DNA of 20,877 bases from JBNKHG01 sp050290225 (GCA_050290225.1 JBNKHG010000043.1:1-20877), one strand, 5' to 3'. Numbered from the stretch's first letter, positions 8,117 to 16,153 are shown. Notes: generated by a model not told the origin, from the sequence alone. A program made the numbers and translations.

Positions 8117-8533
8117 ATGTTTAAAATCACTCTGTCACCCCGCTTCGCGGAAACGGATGCCCTCGGTCATCTCAGTAACACTACCCTGCCCGTCTGGTTT
8201 GAGGATGCGCGCGAACCCATTTTCAAACTGTTTAACCCGGAGCTGGATGTCAAAGCCTGGTCCCTGATCCTGGCTCGTATCGAAGTCGATTTTATTCGCC
8301 AGATTTACTACGGTTCGGAAGTGGTTATTCGTACCTTTATCACCACGGTCGGCACCAGCTCCTTTACCATTCTGCAGGAGGCCTGGCAGAAGGGCGAACT
8401 GGCGGCACGGGGTACTTCGGTGATTGTGCACTTCGATTACAAGACCCAGAAATCGGCTCCGATTCCGACAGGTATCAAGGAAGCGCTGGCCAATCACCAA
8501 TTGGAGGGCGAGCAGGTAATTCATAGCCGCTAG
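8117..8533 (+). CDS. Hotdog-fold acyl-CoA thioesterase (4HBT family)
   Basis: The 138-residue protein has the 4-hydroxybenzoyl-CoA thioesterase/YbgC-like signature ETDALGHLSNTTLPVWFEDAR: catalytic-type D14, G17-H18, N21 and the downstream FEDAR. It would hydrolyse an acyl-CoA thioester in the cytoplasm. Substrate chain length cannot be told. AAGGT precedes the ATG, and only 9 bp separate it from the protease stop, so the two are almost certainly cotranscribed. A functional link between protease and thioesterase is not obvious. Confidence 0.85.
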   Translation: MFKITLSPRFAETDALGHLSNTTLPVWFEDAREPIFKLFNPELDVKAWSLILARIEVDFIRQIYYGSEVVIRTFITTVGTSSFTILQEAWQKGELAARGTSVIVHFDYKTQKSAPIPTGIKEALANHQLEGEQVIHSR

Positions 8534-8708
8534 CATTCTTTCAATCTGATAATGATGCATTAACTCCGCGAATCCACTGCGATGTCAGGCCTGAGGGCGC
8601 AATCGGGGATATAAGGAAAACCCGTCCCCGTGCAGCGCCACTCAAGCAGAGACATCGATTCGTGACAGGGACAATGAGCGCAAACGATTGAACAGGAGCC
8701 AGTTACAC
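8534..8708. other. Convergent gap between thioesterase and histidine kinase
   Basis: This 175-bp gap has no gene. A CGGGGA/TCCCCG inverted repeat (8604-8609 and 8625-8630) could form a stem with a 15-nt loop between the converging units. It has no T-run, so terminator function is only possible. Confidence 0.3.
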
Positions 8709-9401
8709 TCAGGGCAGGAAGAGTTTAAACACCCCGCCGCCCAGCGAACCACCATTTGACAACTCTATTCGGCCGCAGGTATCACCCCGGCAGTGCTTCC
8801 GCGTCACCGCCGACGCAAAAAACAACCCAAGGTTGGTACTCCCGGAAGAAAAGGATACCCCGGCATCATAATTTTGGGGTGCGCTGATCATAACGTCGGG
8901 ATAACCCTCGCCATCATCGGCAACGGTCACACAAAGTTGTTCGCCTTCGACCACAGCACTGACCTGCAATTGTTGATCAGCGTAACGCGCGCAGTTGACC
9001 AGAACGTTGTGTATTACGCCACCGATCAACTCACTGTCGTAATACCAATGCAAATCCGTATCGCAATCCACCTTCACTCGCAGATGGCGGGACTCAAATA
9101 ACAGCTCGTTGCGAGCCAGCTGATCTTCCAACGTCTCCAGGACAAAATGCTCATCAATATTGATTGGCAGGCGATTGTTGTCCATGCGATAGATCGACAA
9201 CAGCTGGATCAATTCGCTGTTGATTCGGGAGGTTTCGTACTGCAGGGTTGCAAAGCGCCTGACCTGGCCAGAATCCTCAGGCGGGTGTTCCCGCATCATC
9301 ACTTCCAGTGAGTTCAGCAGCATGCCCAGGGAGTTTTTCATGTCATGCACACTGGAGGCGAGCACCAGTGAAAAATCGAGGTTATTGTTGTTGTCGTTCA
9401 T
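8709..9401 (-). CDS. Soluble sensor histidine kinase (HATPase)
   Basis: This 230-residue kinase is short and lacks transmembrane or recognisable sensory domains. The phosphoacceptor region is SSVHDMKNSLGMLL with the likely phospho-His at H19. The ATP-binding domain shows an N-box (GVIHNVLVNCARYAD, N132/N136), a G1 box (DDGEG, 162-166) and a G2 box (GSTNLGLFFA, ~187-196). The HDxKN variant of the H-box is like that of soluble kinases paired with stand-alone receivers. GAGGA 6-7 nt before the ATG supports the start. It lies 87 bp downstream of the receiver/repeat protein on the same strand, its obvious partner. The input is probably a protein contact rather than a periplasmic ligand (inference). 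Confidence 0.82.
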   Translation of the reverse strand: MNDNNNNLDFSLVLASSVHDMKNSLGMLLNSLEVMMREHPPEDSGQVRRFATLQYETSRINSELIQLLSIYRMDNNRLPINIDEHFVLETLEDQLARNELLFESRHLRVKVDCDTDLHWYYDSELIGGVIHNVLVNCARYADQQLQVSAVVEGEQLCVTVADDGEGYPDVMISAPQNYDAGVSFSSGSTNLGLFFASAVTRKHCRGDTCGRIELSNGGSLGGGVFKLFLP

Positions 9402-9488
9402 ACTGTATCCTCACATCTCGCCCGGGCCAGCACCACAGACTTTACCATTTCATCTTGTCTTCGGTACTTTGGGACGAAACATTAGCAA

Positions 9489-11132
9489 TTACTTCAGCAA
9501 TTTTGCCGATTCCATCAGCTGCCGAAAGCGTGGAAACTGCTCGTCACCGGGCGATAACCGGAGCTCTACCTGCTTCATAATATCCTGGCAGTTGCCCATC
9601 AATACCTGATCCCGGCCGTTCGTCCGCATCTCCCCAATCATGGCCTGTACCAGGTTCAGCTGCACGCCGATATGATTGGGAAACAAGCGCTGGGCTCGCG
9701 AAAACGCATCAATGGCCTCGCGATAGGCGCGCTTGTCATAAAGGCTGATCCCTTCGCGGTTGATTCTGGCAACCCGCTCGCGGTTGACCCGGCTGAGAGG
9801 TTCGTCCAGCAGGTGGTCAATTTTTTCCAGCGCCGGTTCATCGCCGCGGTATTTCTCAACCAGCTCATGCAGCAAATCCCGGGATTTCGCCTTCTCGCCC
9901 GATGTCATCAACGCCTGAACGAAATCCAGTTCTGTCAGCAGTTGCAGTTGACCGGAGCTCACCTTGATCGCAGCTTCCGCCTCTTTCAGCAATTCGTCAG
10001 CTTTCTCCGTGCGGCCCTGACCGGCGAACAACTGGGATTCAATAAACAGGCTTTGCAACCCTTCATCCCTGTTCGGTTTAAAGCGCAAGCCAACGGATTC
10101 CAGTACCCGCAACGCCTCGCGCAGGAATTCCCGCGCCCGAGCTTCGTCTTCGGCTTGCTGCCCCTGGACCTGACGACAAAAGGCAGCGCTGGTTCGACCG
10201 AAATTCAGGTGATTTTCTATCTGGTCATAACAGGAGTGTTCGCCCAGGCGCACGGTACGCCGAAAGGCGCTGGCCGCCGCGCCAAGATCATTATTTTCCA
10301 TCGCCACCTCGGCCAGGTGACGCTGGCGCAGAATGGAAAGAGGCGAAATCTCCACCGCTTGCATCAGGACAGCCTGCACCTGCTCAGCCTCGCCCTGTTC
10401 TTCAAAGGCCTCCACCAGGGCATCGTATGCCTGCATGCACAGCGGATTGGTATTGACGATGTCCTGCAACCAACGGCGGGCGGTGTCGAAATCCCCCTGC
10501 GCCTTTTTGACTCTTGCCAGCCCCACCTGGGCCCAGTCCAGCATCCGGGCCTGCAAAACCTTGTTATAGAGGGCTTCCGCCTTCGCGTATAGCCCTTGAT
10601 CGATGTAGAGTTTGCCCAACAGTTTCTGGCAGTTTGAAGTATAACGGCTACCGCTCTCGATCTTGGACTCCAACAGCGTCATCGCAAGTTGAGGTTCGTC
10701 ATCGTGCAGGGTGAGAAGAATTTCCCCGAGTTCATCCCGCTGTTGCAACAACCGGTCGAGACGCTGCTCCAGTGCCCGGGCGGTGATGGGTTTGGCGAGA
10801 TAGGCATCGGGTTCGTAATCGTAGGCAGAGAGGACAATGCTCTTGCTGGCCTCGGCGGAAATCAGGACAAACAGACTGTCGTAGGCGAGCAGCTTGCCAA
10901 ATCGCAAGGCCTCCAGCACCTGTTGCCCGTTTTTTCCCCGGCCCAGGTTATAGTCACACAGCACTATATCATAGTGGTTTTGCTGGCAGCGCTTGAGGGC
11001 CTCCTCCCCGTTAAAGGCGTTGTCGACCTCGTATATCCCCATCGAATGCAACATCTGGGCAACGGTGGAGCGGAAGCTGTCAAAGTCATCCACCACCAAT
11101 ACCCGCAGCTTGTCATAGCCTGTGTTAGGCAT
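9489..11132 (-). CDS. Response regulator: receiver domain fused to TPR-like repeats
   Basis: The 547-residue protein opens with a complete receiver domain (~9-123): acidic pair D15-D16, phosphoacceptor D60 (LCDYN), S92 in the Thr/Ser position and K114 (AKP). The rest (~125-540) is alpha-helical with tetratricopeptide-like units, for example KLYIDQGLYAKAEALYNKVL and ISLYDKRAYREAIDAFSRA. No DNA-binding or enzymatic output domain is present, so phosphorylation probably alters protein-protein interactions through the repeat scaffold. Related receiver-TPR proteins occur in gammaproteobacteria, but I know of no defined role. AAGGAG lies ~11 nt before the ATG, a little far. It is first of a two-gene unit with the histidine kinase. 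Confidence 0.85.
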   Translation of the reverse strand: MPNTGYDKLRVLVVDDFDSFRSTVAQMLHSMGIYEVDNAFNGEEALKRCQQNHYDIVLCDYNLGRGKNGQQVLEALRFGKLLAYDSLFVLISAEASKSIVLSAYDYEPDAYLAKPITARALEQRLDRLLQQRDELGEILLTLHDDEPQLAMTLLESKIESGSRYTSNCQKLLGKLYIDQGLYAKAEALYNKVLQARMLDWAQVGLARVKKAQGDFDTARRWLQDIVNTNPLCMQAYDALVEAFEEQGEAEQVQAVLMQAVEISPLSILRQRHLAEVAMENNDLGAAASAFRRTVRLGEHSCYDQIENHLNFGRTSAAFCRQVQGQQAEDEARAREFLREALRVLESVGLRFKPNRDEGLQSLFIESQLFAGQGRTEKADELLKEAEAAIKVSSGQLQLLTELDFVQALMTSGEKAKSRDLLHELVEKYRGDEPALEKIDHLLDEPLSRVNRERVARINREGISLYDKRAYREAIDAFSRAQRLFPNHIGVQLNLVQAMIGEMRTNGRDQVLMGNCQDIMKQVELRLSPGDEQFPRFRQLMESAKLLK

Positions 11133-11191
11133 AAGAGGCTAAACTCCTTCCCATTCTCTAGCCAATCTCCTAGCCGTTATCCAATCCTGGC

Positions 11192-11221
11192 ATAATAGAC
11201 CAAATTGCGCGATTCAGTCAG
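11192..11221 (-). promoter_or_regulatory. Candidate promoter of the receiver-TPR/kinase unit
   Basis: On the minus strand CTGACT (11216-11221) and TATTAT (11192-11197) are separated by 18 bp and match sigma-70 elements 4/6 and 5/6. The -10 lies ~60 bp before the ATG at 11132. Confidence 0.35.
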
Positions 11222-11233
11222 TAGGTTATCACA

Positions 11234-11392
11234 ATGACCACGCCCGCTACCGGAATTACTTCAACAGGGTGCAAAATTGCCTGTCCCACAGGCTCAGGCT
11301 ACAATTCGCTTTTTCAACGCAGGCCCGCCCCGCTCCATCGCGCCTTCGATAAAACCGAAGCATCACTCTATAAACCCAGCAGCAGTCTATGA
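11234..11392 (+). CDS. Possible 52-aa leader ORF overlapping the cmoA start
   Basis: An ATG at 11234 opens a 52-codon frame whose TGA (11390-11392) overlaps the cmoA ATG as ATGA, the arrangement seen in translationally coupled genes. cmoA itself has only a poor ribosome binding site, which fits coupling. The ORF has a modest upstream GTAGG. Its product begins MTTPATGITSTG, strongly biased to Thr, Pro, Ala and Ser, and has no known domain. A perfect 6-bp hairpin (GCCTGT-CCC-ACAGGC, 11279-11293) lies inside it. A chance open frame of this length is quite possible, so I rate it low. Confidence 0.3.
   Translation: MTTPATGITSTGCKIACPTGSGYNSLFQRRPAPLHRAFDKTEASLYKPSSSL
11279..11293. other. Hairpin in the cmoA leader
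   Basis: GCCTGT CCC ACAGGC is a perfect 6-bp stem with a 3-nt loop, ~95 bp before the cmoA ATG. No T-run follows directly, so it is not a standard terminator. It could be a structural element of a long 5' leader. Confidence 0.35.
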
Positions 11393-12126
11393 CCCCAAAA
11401 CATCAATCGGACAAACTGTTTGCCGAACCCCTGGACAAGGTCGCCGACTTTGCCTTTGACCAGAACGTGGTCAATGTCTTCCCTGACATGATCAAACGCT
11501 CTGTACCCGGTTATGCCGCCATTATCAGTATGATCGGCAACCTGGCCGAGCGCTACGCCCAAAGCGGCAGTCACTGCTATGATCTGGGGTGTTCTCTGGG
11601 CGCAGCCACACTGGCCATGCGCCATCGTATCCAGGCAGCAGCGTGCCACATAATCGGTGTCGATAATTCAGAAGCCATGATCGAACGCTGCCAACAGGTA
11701 ATTAAAGCCGACAGCGGTGAGGTGGAAGTGGAGCTGATCTGCAGTGACCTGCAGACGTTCGTCATGACTGATGCCTCGGTGGTCGTATTGAATTTTACCC
11801 TGCAGTTTATCCCACCGGCCCAACGTCAACAGATTATCAGCAATATTTATCAGGCCTTGCGTCCGGGCGGCGTACTCATCCTATCGGAAAAAGTGGTGTT
11901 CGAAGACGCACCTCACAATGAGTTGATGATTGAGCTGTACCACAACTTCAAGCGCGCCAATGGCTACAGCGAGCTGGAAATCGCCCAAAAGCGCAATGCC
12001 CTGGAAAATGTACTTATACCGGAGACCCTGGAAGCCCATCGCGACCGTCTCAAGGGCGCGGGATTCGGCAGCTGCGATGTCTGGTTCCAGTGCTTCAATT
12101 TCGCCTCAATAATCGCCATCAAGTAA
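11389..12126 (+). CDS. cmoA: Carboxy-S-adenosyl-L-methionine synthase CmoA
   Basis: CmoA converts SAM and prephenate to carboxy-SAM and phenylpyruvate, making the carboxymethyl donor for wobble-uridine modification. The 245-residue length and the sequence are typical. Visible landmarks are an N-terminal DKLFAEPLDKVADFAFDQNV, the SAM-binding DLGCSLGAA (65-73), LNFTLQFIPP and the C-terminal VWFQCFNFASIIAIK. cmoB follows after 16 bp, the conserved operon order. The ATG has a poor ribosome binding site and overlaps the stop of a possible upstream leader ORF. The identification is firm. Confidence 0.95.
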   Translation: MTPKHQSDKLFAEPLDKVADFAFDQNVVNVFPDMIKRSVPGYAAIISMIGNLAERYAQSGSHCYDLGCSLGAATLAMRHRIQAAACHIIGVDNSEAMIERCQQVIKADSGEVEVELICSDLQTFVMTDASVVVLNFTLQFIPPAQRQQIISNIYQALRPGGVLILSEKVVFEDAPHNELMIELYHNFKRANGYSELEIAQKRNALENVLIPETLEAHRDRLKGAGFGSCDVWFQCFNFASIIAIK

Positions 12127-12142
12127 TCCCTGCCCGCCCATT

Positions 12143-13117
12143 ATGATCGACTACAGTAACCTCTTCGCCGCCCTTGAGGACAGTCGCCTGGCTCCCTGGC
12201 TTGACAGCCTGCCCGAGGCTATAACCGCTGGTCTTTCAGAACAGCGCTATGGTGATCTGCCCGGCTGGGGCCATTGTCTGGAACAATTGCCCCAGGTCAC
12301 CGCTTCCCGTATTGAACTGGACAAAGAGGTGCGCATCGGTGCCCCGGGCGATTGTGATGATCAAACCCGGGCGCGAATCGAGGCTCTCCTGCGAGGATTG
12401 ATTCCCTGGCGCAAGGGCCCCTACCACATCCACGGTATCCATATCGATACCGAGTGGCGCTCCGACTGGAAATGGGACCGGGTACTGCCGCACCTGGCCC
12501 CACTGAAACATCGCACCATTTTGGATGTCGGCTGTGGCAACGGCTATCACTGCTGGCGTATGCTCGGGGAAGGCGCGGCCCGGGTGATAGGCATAGACCC
12601 TTCTCCGCGTTTTGTAGTGCAGTTCTACTGCATCAAACATTTTGTCGGCCAGTCGCCGGTGGATGTGCTGCCTCTGGGGATTGAAGCCCTGCCAGCCAAC
12701 CTGCAGGCGTTCGACACTGTGTTTTCCATGGGCGTGCTCTATCACCGCCGCTCACCCATGGATCATCTGCGGGAATTGAAAGCCGCCTTGAAACCAGGCG
12801 GGCAACTGGTACTGGAGACGCTGGTGATTGAAGGCGGACCTGGACAGGTCCTGGTGCCGGAAGGCCGTTACGCCATGATGAACAACGTATGGTTCCTGCC
12901 CAGCCCGGACACCCTCATAACCTGGCTGCGCAAGTGTGGTTTCCAGCAGCCGCGATTGGTGGATCTGTGCCGGACCACCACAGCGGAACAGCGCTCAACC
13001 GACTGGATGCGCTTCCATTCGCTGACGGATTTTCTCGACCCGAACGACAGCTCAAAAACCGCGGAGGGGCATCCCGCACCGACACGGGCGGTTATTGTGG
13101 CGGAGGTGCCTGCTTAA
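12143..13117 (+). CDS. cmoB: tRNA U34 carboxymethyltransferase CmoB
   Basis: CmoB transfers the carboxymethyl group of carboxy-SAM to 5-hydroxyuridine at tRNA position 34, giving cmo5U, which widens codon reading in family boxes. The 324-residue protein shows the family hallmark PWRKGPYHIHGIHIDTEWRS (88-107), followed by DWKWDRV and then the methyltransferase motif LDVGCGNGYHCW (127-138). Further conserved blocks are IDPSPRFVVQF and SMGVLYHRRSP. It is cotranscribed with cmoA. The stop is embedded in TTAA, which also contains the stop of the convergent fldB. Confidence 0.95.
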   Translation: MIDYSNLFAALEDSRLAPWLDSLPEAITAGLSEQRYGDLPGWGHCLEQLPQVTASRIELDKEVRIGAPGDCDDQTRARIEALLRGLIPWRKGPYHIHGIHIDTEWRSDWKWDRVLPHLAPLKHRTILDVGCGNGYHCWRMLGEGAARVIGIDPSPRFVVQFYCIKHFVGQSPVDVLPLGIEALPANLQAFDTVFSMGVLYHRRSPMDHLRELKAALKPGGQLVLETLVIEGGPGQVLVPEGRYAMMNNVWFLPSPDTLITWLRKCGFQQPRLVDLCRTTTAEQRSTDWMRFHSLTDFLDPNDSSKTAEGHPAPTRAVIVAEVPA

Positions 13118-13656
13118 TCTTCGACATTATGCAGTGGGGTTGCCAATCCAAACTCCCGGTGAATCTGGGCGCACCAACGATCCAGGCGCTCCCTGGTGAG
13201 ATCTTCCTGCTGATCCTCGTCGATCGCCAGTCCCATAAACATTTCCCCACTTGGCAACAGGGCCTTTGAGGCGTCAAACTCATAGCCCTCTACCGGCCAA
13301 TAGCCGATAATTCTGGGCCCATTGGCGATCACCAGATCGTGCAGCATACCCATGGCATCGAGGAAATAATCGCCATAACCGAACTGGTCCCCCAAACCGA
13401 AGAAAGCGACCGTCTTGCCGCTGAAATCCACTTCGGCGATATCATCCCAGAACTCTTCCCAGTCGGACTGGATCTGGCCAAAATCCCAGGTGGGAATCCC
13501 CAGGATCACATTATCGTAATCGGCAAACTCCAGCTGGGTGACATCGGCGATGTCATGAACATCCACCACCTCTTCGCCCAGGCGCCGCTGAATTCTGTAG
13601 GCAACACCTTCCGTATTACCCTCATCGCTGCCAAAGAACAGGCCAATTTCCGCCAC
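13114..13656 (-). CDS. fldB: Long-chain flavodoxin (FldB type)
   Basis: Flavodoxins carry one FMN and shuttle low-potential electrons in the cytoplasm. This protein aligns with E. coli FldB. The phosphate-binding loop is GSDEGNTE (9-16), followed by LGIPTWDFG, GLGDQFGYGDYF (the long-chain insertion region), GMLHD and GYWPVEGYEF. I start it at the GTG at 13656, giving MAEIGLFFGS at the N-terminus as in the family, with GAGG 5 nt upstream. The frame runs back to a TTG at 13725, but those 23 codons have no family match. The resulting 180 residues match expectation. It converges on cmoB with a 4-bp overlap and diverges from cpxR. Confidence 0.88.
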   Translation of the reverse strand: MAEIGLFFGSDEGNTEGVAYRIQRRLGEEVVDVHDIADVTQLEFADYDNVILGIPTWDFGQIQSDWEEFWDDIAEVDFSGKTVAFFGLGDQFGYGDYFLDAMGMLHDLVIANGPRIIGYWPVEGYEFDASKALLPSGEMFMGLAIDEDQQEDLTRERLDRWCAQIHREFGLATPLHNVED

Positions 13657-13741
13657 AACTACCTCTGGGATATCCACTGTTGCTAGTGAGGGCGGGATTT
13701 TCCCAACAATACCCTTTGAGCGCAAGCACGTCCCTCTCGCC

Positions 13742-13758
13742 AGAGGCCCTTCGCCTCT
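13742..13758. other. Hairpin in the fldB-cpxR intergenic region
   Basis: AGAGGC CCTTC GCCTCT forms a perfect 6-bp stem with a 5-nt loop in the 275-bp divergent region. No T-run is adjacent. The role is unknown. Confidence 0.3.
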
Positions 13759-13790
13759 CCTCCCGGGAAAACGCTTTTGTTGCCAAGGGG

Positions 13791-13804
13791 TTAAATTGTG
13801 TAAA
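13791..13804 (+). promoter_or_regulatory. Candidate CpxR-binding box upstream of cpxR
   Basis: TTAAA-ttgt-GTAAA matches the CpxR direct-repeat consensus (GTAAA, 4-8 bp spacer, GTAAA) at 9 of 10 bases with a 4-bp spacer. It lies 127 bp before the cpxR start. Autoregulation of cpxRA is established in E. coli, so the position is sensible, but such short AT-rich matches also arise by chance. Confidence 0.4.
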
Positions 13805-13931
13805 GTAAGCGGCTCAAGTCATGACACGTGGCGCCTCATGCTGCAAACTAGTCACGACTCAAAGGCGCAAGTCCCTGTTCACACACGATATTCGCAACGA
13901 CTAACGAGTAGTCCCGACCAATACACACACC

Positions 13932-14621
13932 ATGACTAAACTGCTGCTGGTCGATGACGACCAAGAACTCTGTCAATTGTTGCAGGAATACCTCAGTACC
14001 GAAGGTTTTGAGGTCACCATGGCACACGACGGCAGCAAAGCGCTTGAACTCACTGCCAACGACAGTTTCGACGTCATCATTCTCGACGTCATGCTGCCAG
14101 TCCACAACGGCTTCGATGTGCTGCGCAAACTGCGCGATTACTGCCAAACGCCTGTTCTGATGCTGACGGCCAAGGGGGAGACGGTGGACCGGATTGTCGG
14201 CCTGGAAATGGGTGCCGACGACTACCTGCCAAAACCCTGCAACCCCCGGGAGCTCGTGGCCAGGCTGCGGGCGATCCTGCGCCGCATCGACACCCAGAAC
14301 GAGGACAGTGCGGAACCGGAAAACCTCAAGGTCAATGACCTGGAAATGGCGCTCGGCAGCCGCAGCGCCAGCCTGAACCAACAACCGCTCACACTGACAG
14401 GAGCCGAGTTCACGGTGCTGGAGCTGCTGATGCGTTCGGCGGGCAAGGTGATCAGCAAAGAGGACCTGACCGAACAGGCGCTGGGACGCAAGCTGGCCCC
14501 CTACGACCGCAGTATTGACGTCCATGTCAGCAATATCCGCAAAAAGTTGACTGCACTTGGCGCCAGCAAGGACCTGATCATCAATATCCGTGGTGCCGGC
14601 TACATGCTGACAGTCAATTAG
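13932..14621 (+). CDS. cpxR: OmpR-family response regulator, CpxR-like
   Basis: The 229-residue protein has a receiver domain (1-~118) with the acidic triad D8-D9-D10, phosphoacceptor D52, T79 and K101 (LPKP). An OmpR-type winged-helix domain (~130-228) follows, ending with IDVHVSNIRKKL and IRGAGYML. It resembles E. coli CpxR especially in QTPVLMLTA, ADDYLPKP, RELVARLRAILRR and LAPYDRSIDVHVSN. CpxR controls the envelope-stress regulon. No clear ribosome binding site precedes the ATG. The kinase gene follows after 81 bp. No cpxP-like gene is present in the divergent position, which is occupied by fldB. Confidence 0.88.
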   Translation: MTKLLLVDDDQELCQLLQEYLSTEGFEVTMAHDGSKALELTANDSFDVIILDVMLPVHNGFDVLRKLRDYCQTPVLMLTAKGETVDRIVGLEMGADDYLPKPCNPRELVARLRAILRRIDTQNEDSAEPENLKVNDLEMALGSRSASLNQQPLTLTGAEFTVLELLMRSAGKVISKEDLTEQALGRKLAPYDRSIDVHVSNIRKKLTALGASKDLIINIRGAGYMLTVN

Positions 14622-14702
14622 CGGGCCCAGCGCGCTTTCCAGCGCTTGGCCAACACCCGAAACCGAATGCGATAAACAAGCCGAAATGACACTCCCCCAA
14701 TT

Positions 14703-16088
14703 ATGAAAGTCTCGAAACTCTACTGGAAAATCTTTATCGGCTTCTGGCTCACCTGCATGCTCGTATTGCTGGGCACCAACCTGATTATTCACGGACTGGA
14801 CCTGGGCCCGGAAAAACATTTCGGGCCGCGCTATGAGGGACACTCCCGCCCCAGTGCCGTCCGCATGCTCAATTACGCCGTACGCGACACCATCAACCAT
14901 ACCGAAAGGGAAGTTATCAAGCAGATACGCACCGTCCCTCACTGGGCCATTCGCTACCTCTACGTGGTCGACCAAGATAACGAGGACGTGCTCGGCCGAC
15001 GCCTGCCCGAAGGGGTGAAGATGGCGATTTCGCAACTCGCCCCTGACCACCCCTCTGAGCGCCTGCAAGTGGGTGAGGCCACGTACTATGGTCGCTACCT
15101 GGTACTGGCGGATGGCAAGGTCCTGCGCCTGATCGTCACCTCCCACCCGGAAGAATCCCGTGTGCTGTGGCAGTTGTTTATCATTAAATTCCTACCCATT
15201 TTCCTGGTTGCGGTTTGCATCAGTGGCACACTCTGCTATCTGCTGGCCCGCTATATGACCCGCCCCATCCAAACCCTGAAAACCGCCACCCAACGCATCG
15301 CCAGTGGCGATTTCAGCGTGCGGGTGGTCCCTGAGTTCGGTGGCCGCCACAACGATATCACTGAACTCGGACAGGCATTCGACCATATGACCAGCCGGTT
15401 ACAGGATGCCATGGCCGAGCAAAGGCGCCTGATCAAGGACGTCTCCCACGAGTTGCGCTCCCCATTGATGCGCCTTCAATTTGCCCTTGGTCTTGCACAG
15501 CAACGCAGCAATGGCAATGTAGACGAAGAACTCAAGCGCATCAAAGAGGCGGCTGACTACCTCAACGATATTATTTCCGACATCCTTTCCGTGCCCATCA
15601 ATGAAAATGAAAACTGGGAAATGAACGATGTCGTCGATCTCAAAGTGTTACTGGAAACCCTGCTCGACGACTACAAGTGCCCGGCGGACAAGAAACAGGT
15701 CAGGCTGTGTCTGGACTGTTTTAACGAGGCGCTGGTCGCCACACACGGCAACACCCTGGTCGGGGTATTCGAAAATCTGCTTAACAACGCGCTGCAATAT
15801 ACCGAACCCAATTCAGACATTCGCATCAGTGTGCAACAGCAAGCGGGCAAGATTCTGGTAGAGGTCTGCGACCAGGGACCAGGCCTGCCGGAAGACCAGC
15901 TGGAGTCAATTTTCAAACCCTTTTTCCGCACCGATGAGGCCCGAGATCGCACCTGCGGCGGCTATGGTCTGGGACTGGCCATCGCCCAGCGTACGGTTTC
16001 CCTGCACAACGGCACCATCACCGCCAGAAACCGCGCCGAAGGCGGGCTCTGTGTGACCGTCACCCTGCCGGCCGGGACCTTTGAATAA
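14703..16088 (+). CDS. cpxA: Membrane sensor histidine kinase, CpxA-like
   Basis: The 461-residue kinase has a first membrane segment (~9-29), a periplasmic sensor region (~30-155), a second membrane segment (~158-182) and a HAMP domain (~183-238). Its phosphoacceptor motif is DVSHELRSPLMRLQ with H249. The ATPase domain shows an N-box (FENLLNNALQYTEP), a G1 box (CDQGPGLPEDQ), an F-box (FKPFFRTDEARD) and a G2 box (GYGLGLAIAQ). FRTDEARDR with the GLGLAI block is close to E. coli CpxA, while the periplasmic domain is divergent. It would phosphorylate and dephosphorylate the adjacent regulator in response to envelope stress (inference from family). The 81-bp gap to cpxR is consistent with one operon. 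Confidence 0.87.
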   Translation: MKVSKLYWKIFIGFWLTCMLVLLGTNLIIHGLDLGPEKHFGPRYEGHSRPSAVRMLNYAVRDTINHTEREVIKQIRTVPHWAIRYLYVVDQDNEDVLGRRLPEGVKMAISQLAPDHPSERLQVGEATYYGRYLVLADGKVLRLIVTSHPEESRVLWQLFIIKFLPIFLVAVCISGTLCYLLARYMTRPIQTLKTATQRIASGDFSVRVVPEFGGRHNDITELGQAFDHMTSRLQDAMAEQRRLIKDVSHELRSPLMRLQFALGLAQQRSNGNVDEELKRIKEAADYLNDIISDILSVPINENENWEMNDVVDLKVLLETLLDDYKCPADKKQVRLCLDCFNEALVATHGNTLVGVFENLLNNALQYTEPNSDIRISVQQQAGKILVEVCDQGPGLPEDQLESIFKPFFRTDEARDRTCGGYGLGLAIAQRTVSLHNGTITARNRAEGGLCVTVTLPAGTFE

Positions 16089-16153
16089 CCCGTGACGGTT
16101 TCTTGGCAAATGGCAAAATTTCTCCCTGCCAATTGCCGCCTCCCCCCTTTGTT

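Noticed and set aside
9672..10592. A 306-codon plus-strand frame opposite the receiver-TPR gene
   Set aside because: It is antisense to a well-supported coding region, without a domain or ribosome binding site.
13848..15146. A 432-codon open frame on the minus strand opposite cpxR and cpxA
   Set aside because: It is antisense to two clearly identified genes, has no recognisable domain and mirrors their codon pattern. It is a shadow frame.
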